In this document: positions 1 to 12,166 of the stretch, piece after piece
Numbering within the stretch: position 1 is the stretch's first letter
Layout of the letters: every line of letters begins with the position of its first letter
Assembly: GCA_030021035.2 (NCBI GenBank)
Contig: JARYZH020000033.1
Location: forward strand, 4,124,001-4,188,000
Reading direction: 5' to 3'
Length of the DNA stretch: 64,000 bases
From: Notholithocarpus densiflorus
Taxonomy: Eukaryota > Streptophyta > Magnoliopsida > Fagales > Fagaceae
Made by a program: the position numbers and the translations under genes
The notes under the pieces: generated by a model
Database searches by the model: none
What the model was told of the DNA's origin: nothing
The model's input: the letters and a program-made list of their open reading frames with translations, nothing else

Positions 1-651
1 GAAATTGGATATGCTTATATATATGCTCATGTAATTTCATGCATTATGTCTCTCCCCTATCCCTTTCTCTTGGGATCATACTTACTCATTCTCCCTAAAA
101 AAAATCAGCACCTATGACTCGTGCGTTACAATTTGCAAGACTGATTGAAATTAAAGGCGAAGCCTGAGGGTGGAGCTAGTATTTGGTGTCACCGTTATAT
201 GTGGTGAACATAAAATTATTTTCCCTAAGGGTGGTCTTGCCCTTTCAAGAAATGAAAAACAATAAATAAATAAAAAGGAAGAAGAGAGAAATTCCTCATC
301 ACCCAACAACATTCTTATAATTTGATTCCATTGATGACGAATTCTTTTATATATTTGCCATTAATATATTTTACAAACTATCATCTCTTCCTTATTTTAT
401 CGTCTCTAAGTTTTTAAAACATAAAAGCGAAACTAGGATCGATGAAAAAAAGAAATAGAAAAAAAAAATCTTTATTAATTTAGTTTTTATTTATTTAATT
501 TCTATAGGTTAATAATTTTTAAGTTCAGTGTATATTATATTGTGTGTATTCATATGTATATATATTTTTTATTTATATATGTATTTATGCATGTGAGCAT
601 GTGTAAATTCTAAATTTTGATCCTTCTAGAAGTAAATCTTAGCTTTGCCTG
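1..651. other. AT-rich intergenic DNA, no gene seen
   Basis: I see no coding sequence, RNA gene or recognisable repeat here. The stretch is AT-rich with short A and T runs and ends at the TAA target site of the neighbouring MITE. Confidence 0.5.
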
Positions 652-654
652 TAA

Positions 655-1515
655 GAGCACTCACAGAAGTGGTACTAAATAGCTATATTGCTATTTTTTA
701 GCACCACTGATCACAAAAATCACGCTACAGCAGTGGAGGCATAAGTAAAAAATTTAGATGTTCAACTACAATGTCAATCTATCTATAGATGTGCACTGTA
801 GCGCAAAGCTAAAAAAAAAAAAATATTTTATTTAAATTCTCTCCCCCTTTTCCATTAAAATATTCTTTTTCTCTCTCTCTCTCTCTCTCTGCCTTCTCTT
901 TCTTTTCGTCTCAGCCTCTCTCTTCCTTCTTTACCTCTTCGCTATCTTTTCTCTCTTCTTTTCGCGTGATTGGCGATGGTGTGGGTCGGTGGGTTTCGTG
1001 GATGGCGTGATTGGCGATGGCATGGGTCGGTGGGTTTCGTGGATGGTGTGGGTTAGTGGGTCGGTGATGGCATGATCGGCGATGGCTGGTCTGGAGCATA
1101 AGATAAATAGTGGGTCGGCGATGGCGTGATCGGCGATGACGATGGCGATGGCTGGTCTTCTCTCTCTCGATCAAGCTCAGATGGTGGGTTTGATGGTGGT
1201 CTGGGTTTGTGTAGTTGTTGGTGGGTGGTTGTTCTTTGGCAATGGAAAAGTGGATTGTGCCGTTTGTGTAGTTGTTGTTGGGTGGTTGTTCTTTGGCAGT
1301 GGTTGTGGATTGTGCCATTTGTGGTGTTTTTTTGGTAGTAGTATGTATTATTTTATTGGAGTGGATATATTATTTTATTGTAGTAGATATATTATTTTAT
1401 TGTGTTGAAAGCTAAAATAGATCCACTGCTGCAGCATGTGTGTAGGTAAAATAGATAAAGCAAGTTTTGGTAGTGCTAAATAGCTAAAATTATAGATCTA
1501 CTGCTGTGGATGCTC
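655..1515. mobile_element. Tourist-like (PIF/Harbinger) non-autonomous element, 861 bp
   Basis: The ends are inverted: GAGCACTCACAGAAGTGG on the left against GAGCATCCACAGCAGTAG read from the right. Both are flanked by a direct TAA (652-654 and 1516-1518). A 3-bp TWA target site and GAGCA-type termini are typical of PIF/Harbinger-derived Tourist MITEs. No transposase is present. The interior holds a CT-rich block (870-960), a G-rich tandem region built on GGCGATGG and GGGTCGGTGGG units (965-1140), and a second tandem unit around GTGGTTGTTCTTTGGCA (1200-1320). Open frames here on both strands have repeat-driven composition and I do not regard them as genes. Confidence 0.72.
965..1320. repeat. 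G-rich tandem repeats inside the MITE
   Basis: Two tandem families sit side by side. The first repeats GTGGGTCGGTGGGTTTCGTG and GGCGATGG units between 965 and 1140. The second repeats a GTAGTTGTTG-GTGGTTGTTCTTTGGCA unit of about 60 bp at 1210 and 1268. The composition contrasts sharply with the AT-rich flanks. Confidence 0.7.
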
Positions 1516-1518
1516 TAA

Positions 1519-2327
1519 TTGCAATACTTTAGTTTGATTTATTTATTGCACTTCCTTTACTCCAAAAACAACAAAGAAACAAAATCCAAATTAGCAAATA
1601 GAAACTATATAAACTTTTTATTTTATTTTATAAAAAATTGTAGTTATACAATGAATATTCTTAATGTATGGTTCATGAAATACATGAAGATGAGTGGATA
1701 AACATTAAATATATATAGCAGCTCCGTTGGAATATGTCAAACTAAAAATTCCTTCTTACTCAAATTGAATATTCTCCAATGTAGAATCTGATCCCCAAAT
1801 CCTCCTCCCTCTCAACAAAATTGAAAATTTGTGTACATTCCAAAGGATATCTATATATTCAATCACAAACTTCAGTCACTTTCATTCTTTTTGTTCTATT
1901 TGGTCAAGCATTGTTTATTCATTTAATTTTCGACTCTCATACTCATGCATGCACACTTCAATCACTAGAAATGACCATTCTTTTTTTGTTTTCTTTTTTA
2001 GTCACAAAGAAAACAACCATTTTGGAGAATGAAGGATATATATGGTCCCGTAAGCAAGCTTTTTACCATATGTTCCTCTCTTGGATGCTCCTCTCAGGTA
2101 TGAGTCACAATCTTCAGGTATCTGTCACAATGGGTGATTACCACGCACACTCACAGTTGTGCAAATTGGCCAAAGCTTAGCACAATGCAAACAAATTGGT
2201 GTTTTTTGTTTTTTGTTTTTTTTGGAGCATTATTGTGATTTTTTTTTCCCATTTACAACAGTTATATTTTTCGCAGAATTCATTTACAATATTTTTTTCA
2301 CCAGTGAAGGTAACGTGAAATATAAAT
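1519..2327. other. Intergenic, no gene seen
   Basis: AT-rich sequence between two MITEs. Short open frames exist on the plus strand, but none has recognisable domain content or codon structure. Nothing further can be supported. Confidence 0.45.
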
Positions 2328-2330
2328 TTA

Positions 2331-2735
2331 GAGCACTAGCATCTAAGGATGCAAAAAAAAAAAAAAAAAAAAACCTATTTTGCATCTTCAACACTACTTT
2401 ATCTATTTTACCAACTCATTTTACAACTCACTCCACATCTCAGTTTTTATTTTTACATACAATTCAATAAAATAATATAAACCACCTAATAAAATAATAA
2501 AAAGTATTCTTATCTATTTGTTTCCTCCCACTATCTTTTTCTCTTTGCACACAACCACAAGATTAAATATTAATTTTTTTTCTTTACAACCTATGAATAA
2601 TAAGGTTGCATATATGCAATCTTTTACTATTCATAGGTTGCAAATTTTTTTAGGTATACAAACCCAAATAGAGTGGATTTTTGCTGTCTTGGGTTATAAA
2701 ATAGCAACTAGGAGTGTTTGTACCCCAATATGCTC
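2331..2735. mobile_element. Tourist-like MITE, 405 bp
   Basis: The element starts and ends with GAGCA read inward and is flanked by direct TTA copies (2328-2330 and 2736-2738). Inside, CAACCTATGAATA near 2588 pairs with TATTCATAGGTTG near 2628 as a hairpin. It has no coding capacity. It shares the TWA target and GAGCA terminus with the element at 655-1515, so both probably used the same transposase. Confidence 0.62.
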
Positions 2736-2738
2736 TTA

Positions 2739-3008
2739 AGAACGCATAAAGATCACTTAACAAAAATAGAAGAAAAGAGTATAAGTTAAAGCTTTTAATA
2801 ATAAATAGTAGCACAGTTTTGTACTTCTCTTGTTATTTATTTATTTTTTGGGAAAAGACTTACTCTTGTTACACAAGCAGACGATAAATAATAGCACAGT
2901 TTATGAGAAATTTTTATATATTTTTTAAAGCCGTTTATGCTCTTTAGTGCATTCTCATCTAATTATGAAAAAAAAAATTATATGCTTTTTTAGATCTCAA
3001 AAATTTAC

Positions 3009-3042
<34 letters not shown>

Positions 3043-4190
3043 ATAACCACTTTTATAACAAACACTACATCCGATTCTTTATTTTAAAAATATCATATTA
3101 AAAAAATATTTTTCTTTCTCAACAAACCCAATCAACACTTCACATCTTCTCCAAAAAAAAAAAAAACACATCACATCATATTAAAAGAATCTTTTTTTTC
3201 TTGTTAGTTCAGAAGAGAGAAACAGAGTTAATAATAAATAAATAAAAAAAAAAGAAAAAGAAAAAGAAGAGAGACAGTTAATAAAAAAGTGAGAAAAAGT
3301 TTTACATAAGCTACCGTGCTTTTATATATTTAGATAAGCATTTTAGTATTATGTGAATACTTTTATGCAAAATATAGAACCGGATGGAGCTAGTTTTGTT
3401 CCCTCTCTTTAGCTACAATGTTATCTATTTTGCGTTTTTAAGGGTTTTACATAACTGGATTCTATTTGCTAAGACTTAAATTTATTAGTTTATTTATCTT
3501 ATTGGGTCATGTCAGTGGTAAGCCCAAATAAAAACCAATGAAAGTTTCCCTTCTTTTCTTTTGGGCCATGCGGTGAAGTATGCGTCTGTGCCATCCCAAC
3601 TAGTCAATCCAGCCCAACTTCGCACAATTGGACTCAAGCCCAGTCTAGTGACAACAATATTTCAAATCAGACAGGTTCCTTAAAACTCGTTCATTCTAAA
3701 GAATAAAATTTTCTTCCAAAGTGGTTTGGAAGAAATTTCATTCAATCTACTATGTGACGGTCATAAGATCATCCACGTGTCCCCTTTTTTATTTTCCTCC
3801 CATGTTTTTTGGTTGTCAAAGACTCAAAATTCAAACTAGCTCCTTCCTTGTTCAGATTACAAATTCAAAGCCCAGGACCCCTTGCCTACTTCATTGTCCA
3901 TTTTTTGGAATTTGGGGTGTTACTACTACAAAAATCTCTGGTCATATGAGAAGAAAATTACACGTGTTTAGAAACCTTAATTTTCTGGTTATTTTCAGTT
4001 AGGTCAGACCAAAGCCAGATCAGCAAGTCTACCCAAATGTTAATGTTTTGAAACTTTCAGAGTACTAATTGTCAATCAACACAATCAAAAGAAAATTCCC
4101 ATTTATGACTTATGGGAAAATGAATTATTATTTTTTTGAGATATGAAAAGAACAGAGTAGGGGAAAAATTCACAAATTGGTGTCATGAAG
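2739..4190. other. Intergenic, downstream of the decarboxylase gene
   Basis: AT-rich DNA with a long T tract (3011-3040) and A-rich purine blocks near 3240-3290. I recognise no gene. The right edge (about 4130-4242) is probably 3' UTR of the minus-strand decarboxylase; AATAAT lies near 4126-4131 in transcript sense, but it is not a convincing polyadenylation signal. Confidence 0.45.
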
Positions 4191-4242
4191 TACAAGTAAT
4201 GGATGTCATCAACTAATTTTTGACACTGTTGATGAACTTATC

Positions 4243-4489
4243 CTACAATCTTCCAAGCAGGACAGATGCCTCATCTTGCAGAACCTTCCAAGCTGCAGTG
4301 ACATGCCTCTCTTCTGTCAATGGAGCTCCTACAGCAAAACGTAGTATGTATTTACCTGAAAGGACCTGCAAATAATTGTCACATGCAAGGAACTTAGCTC
4401 ATGCACTGAAAGTCATCACATGGAAGCAAATAACTATTTTTTGTTTTCTAAATGAGGACAATAAAGAATACCATTATGAATGTCACCAG

Positions 4490-4535
<46 letters not shown>

Positions 4536-7500
4536 TGTATGAGAAATGAAAATTTTCCCAGTTGAGTTTATTGCTTCTAATAGGTCATTGTTCAATTTAT
4601 TGCCGTTATCTTCATTGTTTCGAGGAGGCAGAAGCCGGAAACAAACTAATGAAAATATCCGAGGGGTAACAACCTGCAAACATGAATTTTTGTTCACTAA
4701 TCCAAAACACTTTTTGCAGAAAATCACTTGAATTAACTATAGACATGAAACGTACATAAAATTACATTGAACTTCAGAATATATAATGGGCTCCTAGGAC
4801 TTAAAAGACTACTAAATCAAATCAAAGTATCAAACAAATATGTTCATAAAGATTACCATTACCTCAAATCTTGGATCTTGAGCAATGAGGCCTTCAAAAT
4901 GTTCAGCCAAATTGATGTGGTTTCTTATGTAGCACTGTAGGTTTTCTATACCATATAGTCGTAGAACCATCCAAAGCTTCAATGATCTGGGAATCAGCAT
5001 ACGGATCAGTAAATGGAAATATAGCACATGATTGATTATAAATCATTAAGGTTTAGTGTGAGTGCGTATGTTGAGTGTCTGTAATTTATGAGCTCCTAGA
5101 AAGAGTCTGGATTAAAATTTATAAGCCAAACGAGCAAAAGCCTTAACTGTTGCAATATCAGTGGTAAGTGAGAGGGCAAATAGTGGGGAAGAAATAGGAA
5201 GTTGCATACAAAAATTCAGTAGTTAAATATGAGTTGCACACAAAATGAAAGACCTTAACTATACAGAATGTACAAAAAGGATCACCTATAGAATACATAC
5301 AAGATTCAGCTGATTTATAATATCTATAAAAGAAGAAAACTGGATGCAACCAAACAGGAGCTTCGCAACCAAACAGGAGCTTCTCACTCATACAATAATC
5401 TCAAAATAAATTCTTAATCTGAATGCAGGGAAGCACAACACCATTAAAGGTCCACTTGTCACTAACAGTCCAAATAGTGTATGGTTAATTATGGTCTCAA
5501 ATTCTATATTGACTTGATTTGGGTTTTCTTCGAGTAGAAGGAAAGTTATTCCTTGTTAAATAAGTGACTTGGTATTCATTTTCCACTAGGTATTTCTAGG
5601 CCGGAAAATATATTGGCTCTTATATATAGAAAGTACTAAGGAAGGTATATCTAGTCCACCAAGGAATGGTATTGACTCTTATATAAAGAGAGTGCTACAA
5701 AGGATTTGATGACTTTTAGCCCAAGAGATACATTTTTTTTGTATAAGTCACAAAAATTTATTGAACCAAAATATAATCACCCATGTACATCAGCGATGTA
5801 CGTAGGGAGCATCACAATCAATCTTTCAAATTACAATGCTTATGCATATCTAATAAAGAGTAACAAGGAGGAGATTTGAAAGCAACATTCCAATCTAGTA
5901 AAGTGTGAAAAAAGAGAGATTAAATCTCAAGAATAGACCGTTTACATCCTTCAAAGAATCTTGCATTTCGTTCACGCCAAAGACACTACATGATGCAATG
6001 CGGCACAGCCCTCCAAAAAGCAATATTTCAATTTCCATCAAAAAAACCTTGCCATCCTACCAATAAATCAAGGACTTTCTGTGACATAACCCATAGAAGA
6101 CCAAACAAACTCCACACCACTGTCCATAAATCATAAGCTATGGGATAGTAAAGAAACAGGTGATCCACCAACTCCCCGCTACATTTGAGCATACAGCACT
6201 ATTCTAGCACAATAATACTTCTCTGTTGTAAATTTTCAATCAATAAAATCTTCCCTAAGGCAGCAGTCCATGAAAAGAAAGCTACCCTAGGAAGAACCTT
6301 TGTTTGCCACACCAACTTCCAAGGAAATGACATGCTGATATTTGGGGTAAGAGGTTATCCCAACCTTTGTTTGCCACACCAACCTTTGTTCGCCTCCAAC
6401 AGAGGTTATCAAGATCCTCACCCTTCACTGAGGTGGAATAAATTAAATCCATAAAAGCAGTAAAGGGATCCAGCTCCCAATCTTGGACTAATCTAGAAAA
6501 CTAAGTGTCCCATTAGGGAAATGCATAACCTCATCCATAGAAGATTCCTTATCACAGAAAATTCTATATAATTCTAGGAAGGCTTCTTTAAGTGGACAAT
6601 CACCACATCACAAGTCATGCCAAAATTTTACTCTAGTACCATCACCCACATCGAAATGTATAAACCGGGAAAACATCAACCACTCCCATCTTATAGATTT
6701 CCAGAGACACACCATAAGGGTCTGACACCCCTTTCGTACACCATCTATCCCATTCACTCCAATACTTCACCTCTATAATCCTCCTCCAAAAAAGATCTTT
6801 CTCAGTGCCATATCTCCACAATCATTCTCCTAATAATTCTTGGTTAAATCTTCTCAAACTATGAACTCCTAAACCCCCAAACTGCAACGGTTCACAAACC
6901 TAAGACCAGTTAAACAGATAAAATTTAGGTTCCCTACTTATTTCCTCTCTTTCCTATTCCAGTGGAGGTGGCTAACCATATTGAGAAGCTTCAGAGGAAT
7001 TTCTTATGGAGTGGGATTTTCCTCTCTCTTTCCTATTCCTGTGGAGGTGGCTAACCATATTGAGAAGCTTCAGAGTAATTTCTTATGGAGTGGGATTGGT
7101 GAGGAACCTAATTTCCACCTGGTTAACTGGGCTTAGGTTTGTGAACCATTGCAGTTTGGGGGTTTGGGAGTTCGTAATTTGAGAATATTTAACCAAGAAT
7201 TGTTAGGAGAATGGTTGTGGAGATATGGGATTGAGAGAGATCGTCTTTGGAGGAGGGTTATAAAGGTGAAGTATAGGTGTGAATGGGGTAGCTGGTGTAC
7301 ATGTGGAGAGGAGAAGACTCTTGAAAGAATATGGAATAGGTTTCTTTAGAGAGTATTTTGATGTTTGTTATTTGTTTAAGTGAGAGAGCACCATTATCGT
7401 TAGGTGTATTAGAGTTTTGGGATTGTGAGTCTTGTTTGTGAGTTTGTAAGTTCGTATTGAGAGTTTGCTTTAGGTTTAATGGGAATTTGGGCTAGCTTAT

Positions 7501-10500
7501 GTTTGTAAGAGGTTTTGAGAATATTTGTATTTGTGCGGTTTTGTGAGTGTTGCAAATAGGCCCTTAAAGTTATAAATTGCTGTCAAATTAAAGATAATTT
7601 CCATCAAATAGCCTTCCTAAGTTCCCTCCAAAACACTCTAAATTCACTTAAAGCCCCTAACTCAAAGAAAGGTCTTGAGAGGAGTATCTAGTCACAAGCC
7701 TAACCCCTATCAGATATAATTGTATAACATGAATAGCACATCAACAAAACATAAATGTCTTTCTTTTGGGGAAAATGTTCAAAGGCACACCTAAAGCGAC
7801 GTCCAAGAGGAATTTGCCAATCCTTGTAATCCACAACCATATTTGCTTGAGATGCCTGAAATATATTTTGCAAAATCAATCATAAAAGTTGTATAGGAAA
7901 ACAAATTAATACACTAAAAAAATCACAGGAATGTTTAATCTCAAACCACATGGCAATCCACTATCAAATATCAACACTCTAGTGCAGACACCAAGATGCA
8001 CCAGGATTAGTGCTAATTTGAATTTCAGATTTTGAAATTTCATTGATATAATTTGAATTACTTTCCTTATCAATGTACTGATTGAAAGCCTATTTAAAAA
8101 GTTTCAAGTAAACATGTAAGGCAGATTGGTGAATGAAATTTTGTATTAGAAAATTTGCAATTGCTGGGTGCTGATTCCTAGCAACTTGGGTGCTGATTCT
8201 AAAGTTTTTCTGCTTGGTGTTGATTCCAAACCCTAAGTGCTAATTATTAGGTATATCTTTTACATTTTTTTCATTCCCCCTTTTATCTTCCTTTTTGATA
8301 CTGTCTGGCATAAATCACTCTCATTCAATATGCAGTTGTCAATGTAGAATCAGCAAGTGATAATAATAAATCAGAAGTAGGTCCGATTTTAAAAGGGTAA
8401 ATAGTTTTGGAATTCATATTACTTTGCAGCAGTTTATTGAAGATGTGATTCTAAAATGCTAAATAGTTTTTCCAGGACCTCTAGAAAGAAGTGTGGTGAA
8501 GGTAGTGATGATGGTGTTGTACATCCATATTTGGAGGGTGAGACAGGTCAGCCCCTTGCTCAAGGCAAATGCATTTTCTGTTTTGGAACGTAGGGGTCTA
8601 ATAGCCCCTTCAAGCAAAAGGAGATTCGAGCTACGGTGATCAGAAATAGAATCTGTTTGCTGGATTTAATAGAAACTAGAGTAAAACAGATGAATGCTTT
8701 GACAGCAAAGAAAATGCTGTAGGGGGATGGGAAAATATTGGTACTTACACTTGGCATGGGGCTGGTAAAATATGAGTGTTTGAGGTTCAGTGTGATTAGC
8801 ATGTCACATCAGTGTATACTGCTACGTGGAGAGTTTATGTCATATATATCTTTCATATATGGTTCCGACTCTGACCTACTGACGGGAAAACTTTGAAAAG
8901 GTATGATTGGCTTAAAAAATAAGGTGCAGGATGGTGCTTGGTTCACAACAGGTGACTTCAACAGTATTCAAGAGGAGGGTGAAAGATTTTATGGAGAGGC
9001 TAATGGGTATGAAATTGATTTGGATTCTTGATTACACCAGTCAGATTTGGTTGATCATCCTTACACTAGTTGTTTTTATGCTTGGAGTAACAAAAGGGAG
9101 GCTAATGAGTACATTGCAAAAACGTTGGATGGAGTAGTAGTAAATGAGAAGTGCTTGCATTAGTTTGAGCAATCTAGGTGAGGTTCCACGTCATCAAAAA
9201 TAAAAGAAAGAGAAAAAAGAAGTGGAGTTTCTAGTTCTAGGAGTCTCTGATAATTCTGCAATGCTTGAGCAGATTATGCCTAGGGTGCCAATGAGCTATG
9301 CTCTACTGGCACTTCCTTCTTCCATAATAATTGGTTGGAGGGTGGTCCTAGGTTTAAGACCCACTGGGTGTGTATGTAACTTACAAATCAAGAAACAAAA
9401 CATTTATGCCTAGGGTGAGTTAGGTCCAAAGCCCTTTAAAGTTTTAACCATTCGGCTGATCATGTAGATAGTGGAATGTGCGTGAAAGATGGAGGTTAGG
9501 GGGACACCTATGTATCAGGAATACCAGAAAATGATGGCTCTTAAAGGTAGATTGAAACGATTTAAGGGTGAACATTTGGTTGTTTATGTAATAGGCTAAA
9601 GCAAGCTAAACTGGGGTTAAAGGAGGTTCAAAGGTTTATATGCTCTGCAACTCAGGTCAGCAAAACTACACTGATAGAAAGAGAGCTTGCTTAATTTGTA
9701 ATCTTCACTAAGGCATTCTGCGGAGGCATTCTTTAGGTAGAAATCAAGAATATATTAGTTAAAGCTTGGAGATCAGAATACAGCTTTTTTTCCGTAGGGT
9801 GACAAAATTTTAGACTGGCAAAAATCAGATTAAGTGTCTAGCGGATGATCAAGGGGATAGGGTTGATAGCATTGGTGGGAGCAAGGGCGTAGTAGAAATT
9901 TTTTACAAGAACTTGTTGGGATCTAGTAGCAGAGAGCCAATCAATGATATATATGGTCAGGTGGTGTAGGCTTAGAATTTTCAGATAAAAGAGAACTAGA
10001 AATTAATGTTGCAGAATGATGTCTCTGAAGAGGAAATTAGGAAGGCCATTTTTTCACTTGGCAGTGGCAAGGCTCCTAGGCTGGACAGGTTTACTTCTCA
10101 TTTTTTCAAAGCTTCTTAGAAAATTGTGAGTAGGAATAGACTTTGCTAAAAAAGGATTTCAAACAGCAAACTCTACAATCATTACATTACATTGGTTCCC
10201 AAAATTGTAAATCGTTCTAAGATAGACGAGTTCAGACCTATTTCATGTTGCAATGTCCTCTATTAATGTATATCTAAAATATTTGCAGAGAGATTGAAGG
10301 CTTTCCTTGATGGCTTTCTGAGTTCTAGTGCCTTTCTGCCAAGTAGGAGGATAGTTGATAATGTTTTGTTAGTACATGAATTGGTCAGGAATTATCATAG
10401 AGACAATGGAGTAGCTAGATGTGCAATCAAAGTGGATTTGATGAAGCTTATGATTTGGTAGAATGGGACTTTGTAGTGGGTATTTTGAGAGAAATTGGAG

Positions 10501-12120
10501 TTCCAATGAATTTTAGAAGGTGGATTAAGACCTGTAACATTACCCCTATGTTCTCAGTAGTTATCAATGACATCCTTGTGGGTTAAAGGAAAGAAAGGCT
10601 TGAGGCCCGGAGATCCTATCTCACCCTTTTTTAATAAATAAGAAAGATATGTATTGAAAAAGCTATTTCATGCAAAAGAAGCATGAAGCAGTCCAAAAAG
10701 TACAAGGAGAAAAGAAGAAGTACAAAAAAAGAAAAGATTAATTACAAAGGCAAAGAGAACTAAGGAACAAAGGGAGAGAATCACCTAGATGTGAGCCCCG
10801 AAGCCTGAAACCAGTCAAAAAGATAACCACTAAAAGAAGCAAGCAATTGATCTCGCCCTTTGATATGAGCATGGAGGTTTCCTCAATAATGATGCAAGTT
10901 GCTGCCAAGAAGTGAATGAGTTTTTTTTTTCATCCTAAATATGAGAAGATTTATTATACTTATCTTTGTTTTTCTGATGATTTAATTATCTTTGGTGGAG
11001 AAAAGGTGGAGACTGAATTACCCAAACGATGCTAAATCAGTTCAAGCACTTATCAAGCCAGTCAGTAAATTGTAGTAAAACTGAGGTTTTCATGGCAGGC
11101 ATCAATGAGGAAATTAAGCAAGAAATTGTAATTGAGTTGGATTTTAAGGAAGGTAAACTTCCTGTTAGGTATTTGGGGATCCACTAATATCTGGGAAACT
11201 CAGTGAAAACGATTATTTGCCTCTTGTGGAGAAGATCACTGCAAGGATAAATTCTTGGAATGCTATCGTTTGCTGAGAGATTGCAATTATTTCAAACTGT
11301 TTTGTTCAGTTTTCAGGTCTATTGGTCAAGTATTTTTATCTTAACAAAGAAAGTCATAAATCCAGTTGAACATAAGCTTAATGCTTTCTTACAAAAGAAT
11401 AAAGATGCTAAGATTAAGGGAGCGGAAGTGGCTTGGGAGGTGCTGGCCAGACCTAAACAAGAAGGAGGTCTAGGACTCAAGAAGCTGTCAGATTGGAACA
11501 AAACAAAAATTTTGAGGCACATTTGGGATATATTTGCAATTGCTGGATCCATTTCGGTGGTGTGAGTACAGAATTATATTTTCAGGGGAAAAAAAAACCT
11601 ATGAGATATTAAAATTCCTCAAGATTGCTCTTGGAGGTGGAGGAAGCTACTTCAAGCCAGGGCTGGTGCCAGGAATTTCTTAATATTTATAGTTGGTAAC
11701 AAGGAAAGCCTCCATGTTTGGCATGATTATTGGGCATTCCGATGGTCCTCTAATGCAAAAATATGGTAAGAGGATTATCTATGATTTGGGTAGCTTCATA
11801 GATGCTAGGTTATCTACCATGATCAGGGATGGTGAATGGTGCTGGCCCTACCAGATCAGGCCAGCCAGTTTTAATTCAATCTAAAGCTTGTTCATATGAC
11901 CATCCTGAGCAAAATGAAGTCTTCCCCTAAAAAAGACTTTCAACTGCCTCTAAGTCTGTAAGGCAATAAGTTTAAATTATAAACCAATTTGATTGGCTGA
12001 TCTCAGCTTATTATCACTTTGACACGTGTGCAAAAACACAGCAAATTATGCAAAATCAAATTTATTCAAAGAGCTTGTGATTAAACCTTAAGAGGTAACA
12101 AAATTGGCTAGAGAACACAC

Positions 12121-12166
<46 letters not shown>

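Noticed and set aside
911..1318. 135-codon minus-strand ORF as a gene
   Set aside because: It lies wholly within a MITE, and its His/Arg/Thr-rich composition comes from tandem repeats.
8560..8802. 80-codon minus-strand ORF as a gene
   Set aside because: It is antisense to the degenerate LINE endonuclease region read on the plus strand.
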